DNA from: Xiphias gladius
Taxonomy: Eukaryota > Chordata > Actinopteri > Istiophoriformes > Xiphiidae
NCBI RefSeq assembly: GCF_016859285.1
Contig: NC_053418.1
Location: 2,014,001-2,078,000, forward strand
Reading direction: 5' to 3'
DNA: 64,000 nt
Below the pieces are notes generated by a model. It was not told the DNA's origin. It was given only the letters and a program-made list of their open reading frames with translations, and searched no databases. The translations under genes were made by a program, and so were the position numbers. Below, in pieces: positions 28,780 through 64,000 of the stretch (position 1 is its first letter; every line of letters starts with the position of its first letter).

Positions 28780-30326
28780 ACTTTTTTGTCCCATTTCATC
28801 TATTTTTTTTTTCTCTTCCTGTCATAAATGGGTTGTTGTTCGAAAGCTGAAAAAAAAAAAAACGTCACTTTCTGAAAACAGCAAACATGGCTAACATCTC
28901 ACTCAGTGGGAATCACAGATGTTCCAGACGTCTTCCAACGTGGCGGCCGGTGGTCAGGAAGTAGTGAAAGCAGTGAAGTGCAGCTCGTACGACCTCTTCA
29001 GAAAGATAATTAGCAGCACCATAATCAGAGCAGAGAGAGATGCAGAAAAATGTACAAAGCAAAATGAAAAAAAGTGTTGATATCGCGACGAGTCTACTAA
29101 CAAAATCTCATGGTCCGTTTCAAAAGAATGCGCTGTACTGCACAGTTGGCGTTAATTGATATTTACACTTTTTGTTGTTGTTGTTTTTGTTTTCAGCTCA
29201 CTTGTTCTCCTCTCAGAAACTGTCCCAGTCAAGCGCCATCACAGGACTGCCACGTCCGTCATGGTGTAGTGGTTACGATTCATTAAAAAAGAAAAAAAAA
29301 CAAAACAAGGAAAGAGTGGCATGTGATTCATGGCTCTGCCCACTACCATGACTCCATCTCAGACCGCTTCACCTTTCGTTTTTTTTTTCTGTGTAACATG
29401 GCAGCGTTCAGAAGTTAAAAGAGTTCAGATTCCTCCACGTCAGTGTGGCTGGTGTTAAAAAGCCGACATGAGAGCCAGCGTCCGAGAGCGGAGAGCCAAA
29501 CGCACAGCGCTGCGGTCCCAGAGACGCCGTCGACATCAGGAACCCTGGGGCGAGACGGTGAAGGCGGCGGCACGCTGACGGCAAAAGTTCCCTGAAAAAA
29601 TAGAAACACATCTGAGCGCCCGGCTGGTGCACACATCTGTGCGAGCACACCGTGGCTTCGGGTCGTTCATGTATGTACACTCCATGCCAGGAGGGGGCGT
29701 GCATGAAGCCTGCGGAGGAAAATACAGGGATAAAGGCTGCTGAGGGATTAAAAAAGTGTTTTCTCGAAGGTGCAAAAATCCTCTCGTGAGCGAGAGGCTC
29801 GAACAATAATTTCTGAGAGCGGACCAGGTGTTGCTGTTAAAATGTAAACAAAAGGTAATGGACCAGGAAATGAAATGGATCTGCTTTTCCCCAAGCCGAC
29901 ACAACCAGTCACATTACGCTGGTGGAGAGTTCGACTAGTTCCGCCACCAAGCAGCAGTGCCCGACCCCAGCGCAGCTGTCTTTCCCCACTAACGTGTTCC
30001 TTTGCTTTCATGAACTTGCAGCATCACAGAAACAGCTTCTACGTGGGCGTTTCCTGCGACGAACTCGGCCTCTGAAAATCTTCGGATGGTCCTGGTGACA
30101 CGACAGCTGTTACTAAGTGCTAAGGTGCTCCTCTGCTTCCTGCTAGTTCACAGACAGGCTGCTTGGTCATTTCTCCTCTGGCATCTCAAGTCTTTGTCCA
30201 AACCAAAACTCAGATACTTCAGGTTAGTTTCCCTCCGACAGGCGAAAACAGAAATGTTTCTTCTGAGGAGAGGAGACCAGAGAGGGTCAGGGGGGTGAAG
30301 GGAGGCAGGAGGCGGTGCACATCTCC

Positions 30327-58966
<28,640 letters not shown>

Positions 58967-59210
58967 GGATGCCCGCGGAGGGCGAGTGTTCAGTCACAGC
59001 AACGGTGGCGACATTTTGACTGTTTTGATCGGCGTTTCGAGGCGGAGAGTCACTGCTGCTGTCTGAGGCTGCCGCGGATCATCGCCGCCGTCTGTTGCGT
59101 TCAGGAGAGTCATGACTCAGACTGGGGCTTTTCTAAACCCCGCCCCCAGCCCCGAGGTGCCTTCAGGGCTGTCGGAGAGATCGCGCTCCGAGGATGTGAC
59201 GGATGCGAGC
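58967..59210 (-). promoter_or_regulatory. ralgds promoter / 5' UTR
   Basis: CpG-rich and without a TATA box. A GC box CCCCGCCCC lies at about 59139-59147 and a perfect AP-1 site TGACTCA at 59114-59120. Dispersed initiation is likely; the transcription start was not located. Confidence 0.5.
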
Positions 59211-60069
59211 GAGTGGCTCGCAAAGATTCGGAAAATGGTGAATGATGCCGTCGCAAGTGCCCAGAGGCCGAAGCGAAACCTTCAGTGTTGGTTTTGTTTG
59301 TCAAACCAATAGTCCCAACCTAGATAGATAGATACATACATATATATACATATATAATATGAATATCGTTGTTTAGTATGTTTATTCATATATTCTTCTG
59401 TTATATTTATATTTCTTCATAGTTATTGTTTATAGTTATAGTCATACTTTATGCTTTTTCTACTTATTTGTTGCTTACAGTGCTTTGACATTAATTTCAC
59501 CTCCGGAGATTAATTAAGTCTTAGTTTATCTTATCCGAGATAATGTTATTTAAGAATAAAAAGATCATATTCATCCTTGGTGTTTTGGTTTACTTCAATC
59601 CGTACAATCCGTTGTATGTTTTAGATGCGACGCGGTGACGGCCAAGCTTAAACTCAAGAACACCCTCCAGAGTGGATCACTTGGGTCAGTGGCATATCAG
59701 CATTTGAAAAGTGATCATTTAGGTTGTAAAAATGAAATGAATAAAAAACATCGCATGATATTCAATGGAGTCAAAATAGCACAGAGCCTTTTTTATGTTT
59801 TCTAACAGGGGCTACACTATGTGGTAGGTTAATGTTTCCAAGTTGCACAAAGTACAAGTCACCGAGCTGTCCCTGAAGGCAGCGTTAAACTCCTTACTCT
59901 TATGTCATGCATGCTGGAAATGATGGCAGTGTGTTATTTCTGCCCTCACTATGGTGGCAGGCTGGTATGGGAAAAGAAAACACACTCATGTACAGTTTAC
60001 CGTCCCTGCTGTCGGCTGAAAACACACATTTCCACTGAACCGACAGCAGGTCAGCCGTCTCCAAACAGT

Positions 60070-60850
60070 GGTGGGAAACCTAGGTGCATTTTCTCAAGCG
60101 CTGCACTGTATTTAAGTAAAACTTTAACCGGCTTGTCCTTTACTTCCTTCCATTTTATGCCAGTTTATTACTTATCATACTTATTACCAGTTTATACTCA
60201 CTTGACTGGTAAAGTTACTGGTTACATTGAAAAAAATTCAGATTTTACATTACAAACAAATGTTCAGGTTAGAAAATACAACGCAGAAAACTATCCAGCA
60301 GTAAATAAAGTAGTTGTAATCTGAGGAGTTGAAACCACCAGAAGCTGAAAATGAATCAACATCAATTTTGATAATCGATGAGGTAATTTCATCAGGCAAC
60401 AATGTCAAATTTTCTCTTGTTCCAGCTTCTCAAATATGAAGACTTTTTCCTGTTATATATCATTGAAAAATGAACATTTGGGGTTTTTGGACTGTTGGTC
60501 AGACAAAACGAGGCATTTGTGGATGTCACCTTGGACTCTGGGAACTTGTGAGAGCCCAAGGTGACTGTGTTTTTGACATTTCATAGCTTAAATGATTACT
60601 TGATCAATTGGAAAAATAACCAACATATCAATCTATAATGAAAGTACAGTAGCCTTCAGTTGCATCCCTAAAACTCCATCTTGACTGGCTAAAGTATTAA
60701 AATGCTGCCTACTTGTTGAATGAATAAAAATTGATAGTCTAATACCATAATATATATATTATACTACAGTATAACAATCAATACTTTACTTAATACTTCT
60801 GCACTTTCACTTTCTTAAGTAAAATTTTGAAAAACAGACTTTTATTTTAA
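60070..60850. repeat. TACTT-rich percomorph repeat hosting a nested MITE
   Basis: Left arm CACTGTATTTAAGTAAAAC ... AGTAAATAAAGTAGTTGTAA; right arm AAAACTCCATCTTGACTGGC, TTAAAATGCTGCCTAC ... TTCTTAAGTAAAATTTTGAA. Same family as 3160-4345 and 43415-43955. Confidence 0.55.
60339..60670. mobile_element. hAT-type MITE, nested copy
   Basis: CAGAAGCTGAAAATGAATCA and CCTTCAGTTGCATCCCTA ends; interior GGTCAGACAAAACGAGGC, GGATGTCACCTTGGACTCTG. No clear target duplication. Confidence 0.7.
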
Positions 60851-60903
60851 CATGGTATTTTGACATTGTTGATGTACCGCTATTATGAAGCAGTGGATCT
60901 GAG

Positions 60904-61264
60904 TAGGGCTACAACTAATGACTATTTTAATTATCAGTTAATCTGCAGACTATTTTCTTGCGTAATCAGTTATTTTTTTTGGATTATAGAAGGTCAGAAA
61001 ATAGTAAAACACAATGAGCTTCACGGGTTCCAAGCACCAAAGGAAACATCTTAAAAGTCTTATTTTGTTTGACTCACATTCCAAAATCCCAAAGATATAC
61101 AATTTACTATTATATAAAACAGAGAAAGGCAGCAAATCATTCCAGCTTTAAAAAGCTGGACTCACCAAATTTGTGGCCTTTTTGCTAAGAAATTGCTTAA
61201 ATCATTGCTTGATAATCAAAAGTGTTGCTGATTCATTTTCTTTCAACTAATTGTTTCAGCTCTG
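60904..61264. mobile_element. hAT-type MITE, longest full-length copy
   Basis: TAGGGCTACAACTAATGACT to ACTAATTGTTTCAGCTCTG, 361 bp. Flanks GATCTGAG and GATCTAAT agree at six of eight positions, consistent with an aged 8 bp target duplication. Confidence 0.75.
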
Positions 61265-61299
61265 GATCTAATGCTTCTTTCGCCAACACTGTGATGTAA

Positions 61300-61456
61300 A
61301 ACAAGCAAATTGAAGACATCACCTCGGGCTCTGAGCAATTGCAAATAGCAGTGTTTCACCATTTTTAACATTTCTGGATTAAATGATTAATCGATTAATT
61401 GAGAAAATAATTGTCAGATGAATCCATAATGAATACAGCCATTAGTTTCAACCCTA
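61300..61456. mobile_element. hAT-type MITE, truncated copy
   Basis: AGACATCACCTCGGGCTCTG, AATGATTAATCGATTAATTG and the end CATTAGTTTCAACCCTAA are present. The other half is missing. Confidence 0.6.
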
Positions 61457-64000
61457 AAATGCAAGAAAAAACTCCCGTTGCACACAACAAACACCACGTA
61501 ATCACTAAGATATGCAGTTCCAGTGACAATCTTATTTTAGCAAACAGTTGAAAACGCTTTCTGAATGTTTAACTGCACGGCACCTTTAAGATTTCTTCAC
61601 CACAAAAAAGAAACAGTTTGCAAAACGGAGGATCCTCTATTTTAAAGGCCAGAAAGCACCTGAAATGCCCGTCATTATCTCCCTGTTCTGTGTTGATGTA
61701 AACCTGTGGAACTGACGCACCATTACAACAAGGATTGTCGGGAGCCCGAGCATTTTTGGATGGATTCTACTGTCCAACATTGCCGGAGACTTGTCAAACA
61801 GGAGCCTCTGTGGGTTTGTCATATAACACTGCCTCTTACTGGCCAATGTGGGGAACAAACCTCTCGTATCACACTAAGAAGTCAATCACCTTAATAAGAT
61901 GCCTGCCAAGTTTTTTAAAATGATAACTAACTCAAATTAATTCAGCCTGTTTTGAAAAAGCAAGCAGATGTGTAAACAAAGCAAATGAACACAGCAGACT
62001 GGCAGTCTGTTTTTCACAGATAATTAATGGTGAACTTCAACTAATGATATTTATTAACAAAAACTTGTGGCAAGTTTTTGGAGGAGGAAAACACGATCCA
62101 CACTGGCTTTCCACATCAATGCACCGGCAGGAAGAACAGGAGTTAAAGCGATTTAGAAAATTTAAGAAAAACATCTGCTGCACCAGCTGAGGCCGAGTCC
62201 AACCGCAAACATGTCTGACCTCACCGGCCTTTTCTCATCACGGAGCTGTTGCGCTTCATAACTCACAAATCTGCAGCTGTTGGAGGAGAAAAAAACAAAA
62301 TGTGGCTGCGTCTTTGTGTGTGAGGGACAAAAGAAGGGGGGGAAGAGAGCGGTGAAGGACTGATATAGGTTTTTGAAAGTTTATACGATTCTGATTCTGG
62401 TCATCTTCAGTTACCAACACCTGATATTTTGGGCAAATTTTAAAAGCAATGGCTTATTTTCATGCCAAAAAAGTCAAAGTACTCAGTGGTTTGTCTGCAA
62501 GTTCTGTTCCTGTTCAGGTGTAAAAGCCTCTGTACCATTTTACCTTTAAAGGAACAGTCCGAGAGAGGGATCCAAATGCTTTATAGTACTTAAGGCAAAA
62601 AGAAAGATTCCAAAATTTGTATGGACAATAAAATGTAATTTTATCAGAAAGGAAAGGATGACTGATTGATATCTGATAGTAAATAAAGATAAACAGCAGT
62701 CTGAGGTTTTGTCACTGAATAACAGGAGCTGACTAAACAATCTCACCACAAGGGCCATTTAGTAGCTCCTTTGGAACATTCTATCATATCAAATGATCTT
62801 CCTCAGCAGATGGAATTTGCCAAGTTATCTTGTAATTATAGATGTCTACATTTCCATTTTCTTCCTGAGCATTTCAAAGGCTTCTTGTCTATGCTGGATA
62901 AAAGGTTGGGATTGAATGTTTAATCTCGATCTTGGAAACAACAGAATTTCATCTGTGTCATACAACAAGCTCCAGAACAGCTACTAAATGGACCTCGTGG
63001 TGAGATTGTATCACCAAGTCAACTCTTCATTAAACACAGTGCATCCCAGACATTTTTCTGGTTGCTGAATGAGTGTGGTGGGTCAGCTAATAACCCCTGA
63101 AGACTTCATTTGGTTTTATCAAGGTCACAAGACAATCTCCTAAAGCCCCCCTACATGGATTAGAATTTATTATTAAATATGGGCTGGAAATTCATTTTCA
63201 GTTTTTTCCATTTTGATTAATTCCCCAGTGTTTTTATTTTAGATTAATTATCTAACTTTTCACCAAGGCCGCAATTTCACAGCATAAAAACTTGTTGCAC
63301 AACTTACTGCAAAAGCTGTCAACATAAGCACTTAAACTAAGTCCGATGGCAATCAGATTTACACTGATGCACATGACACTAAAATGTCTCTTTCTGAACC
63401 TTAAAGAAGCACTGAACTGGAGGAGAGGGAGTTTTAGAAGATGGTTATGACAACTGATTAGTTTAATGTGATTGCTTCCTGTCTCATCTGCAAAGACGAC
63501 GCTGTCTTCTTTCAGGAATACAAACCCAGCGGCATTCATTCATAAGAAGAAGATAGTGATAAAACACTGATTACTTTAATGTTTTAGGTGCATACAAATC
63601 GCAAAGTCACCTAATATTGTCACTGAACAGAACCGATCAGCCACTGGCAGCAGCTTTACTGGTAATAATATATCTCCCAGAAAAACCCACATGGGCTGAA
63701 TCCACGAAATCTCTGAAAGCACGGAGGGCCGGCCAACTTTTAGTCTGCTGTGATTTAACTAAAGCTCCTCTTCCATCTGCTGGAAATCAATACCAGAGGA
63801 TGTTGTTGTGCTGCTGCTGTGGCTCCGGCTGATGCTCCGACATGTTTTAGAGTTCCCTGAGGAAGGTGACGCTAACAGTCCGCCTTACTTACGGACTTTC
63901 TCACAAACACAAGGAAACACACTGGCTTTTACTCAGACGCACGCACAAATAGATGCGCGGCAGCATATTTAAAGAAGTCGACCACACCCACAAAGAGTCT

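Larger units (their letters stand above)
22931..30326. other. ralgds 3' UTR / ralgds-smarcb1 intergenic region
   Basis: No coding gene was recognised in these 7.4 kb. ralgds and smarcb1 share the - strand, so ralgds 3' UTR occupies the right part. Candidate - strand AATAAA signals lie near 27029, 25137 and 23644; the last borders an AT-rich UTR-like block (23640-24170). Repeats include a MITE (28481-28779) and a CACACTGTTGCGCTGGG-type repeat (24425-24545). Confidence 0.45.
59211..64000. other. Upstream of ralgds, no gene recognised
   Basis: Mostly AT-rich. It contains an AT/TAGA simple repeat (59321-59362), a TACTT-rich repeat (about 60070-60850) split by a MITE, two more MITE copies (60904-61264, 61300-61456) and 2.5 kb (61460-64000) of unrecognised sequence. 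Short open frames here look random. Confidence 0.6.

Noticed and set aside
29262..29290. GTGTAGTGGTTACGATTC resembles the D-arm / A-box of tRNA-Glu or tRNA-Asp
   Set aside because: No B-box, acceptor stem or TPsiC arm follows; the match ends in an A-rich run. At most a tRNA-derived SINE scrap.
59112..59312. Open frames on both strands just upstream of ralgds, considered as a divergent gene first exon
   Set aside because: No conserved peptide, and the + frame ends in a poly-unremarkable stop without a good donor. More likely promoter DNA.

Overview
The window is vertebrate nuclear DNA, most likely from a percomorph (spiny-rayed) teleost fish. It holds split genes with GT-AG introns, long introns, CA/GT microsatellites and many copies of interspersed repeats familiar from teleost genomes. 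Species cannot be named from sequence alone. There is no sign of bacterial, phage or plasmid sequence.

Four protein-coding genes can be reconstructed exon by exon. From left to right: (1) the last two coding exons of mmp11 (stromelysin-3) on the + strand at 96-1556, with the rest of the gene lying outside the window; (2) derl3 (a Derlin of ER-associated degradation) on the + strand, seven coding exons, 5861-11756; (3) smarcb1 (SNF5/BAF47, core subunit of SWI/SNF remodellers) on the - strand, nine coding exons, 14873-22836; (4) a full-length RalGDS-type Ral exchange factor (ralgds) on the - strand, seventeen coding exons, 30327-58966, with a 14.3 kb first intron. mmp11 and derl3 run left to right. 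derl3 and smarcb1 meet tail to tail. ralgds lies upstream of smarcb1 on the same strand. All exon phases join cleanly and give 254-264, 373 and 823 residue products for the three complete genes.

The order MMP11 / DERL3 / SMARCB1 matches human 22q11.23, where RGL4, a reduced RalGDS relative, also lies. This is conserved vertebrate synteny, not a functional operon: extracellular protease, ER quality control, chromatin remodelling and Ras-to-Ral signalling.

The rest is intergenic or intronic and rich in mobile-element debris. The dominant family is a hAT-type MITE of about 280-360 bp whose ends carry TAGGGCTGCAACTA / CAGAGCTGAAAC-like inverted repeats and ATTAATCGATTA-type palindromes. There are more than a dozen copies or fragments. 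One copy (43606-43881) has a perfect 8 bp target duplication, and at least three copies are nested inside the same older TACTT-rich repeat family. Other material includes a Tc1/mariner transposase relic, a LINE C-terminal relic, paired copies of other fish repeats, a degenerate TAAGTCAAAATTTTGACT satellite in a derl3 intron, and microsatellites in functionally suggestive places (derl3 promoter, smarcb1 exon 2 acceptor, directly after the smarcb1 stop). I found no wholly new gene system. The most worthwhile observations are lineage-specific changes inside known genes (the Derlin tail repeat, smarcb1 encoding only the short isoform at one donor) and the nested-transposon history. From 58967 to 64000, beyond the ralgds promoter, no gene could be supported.
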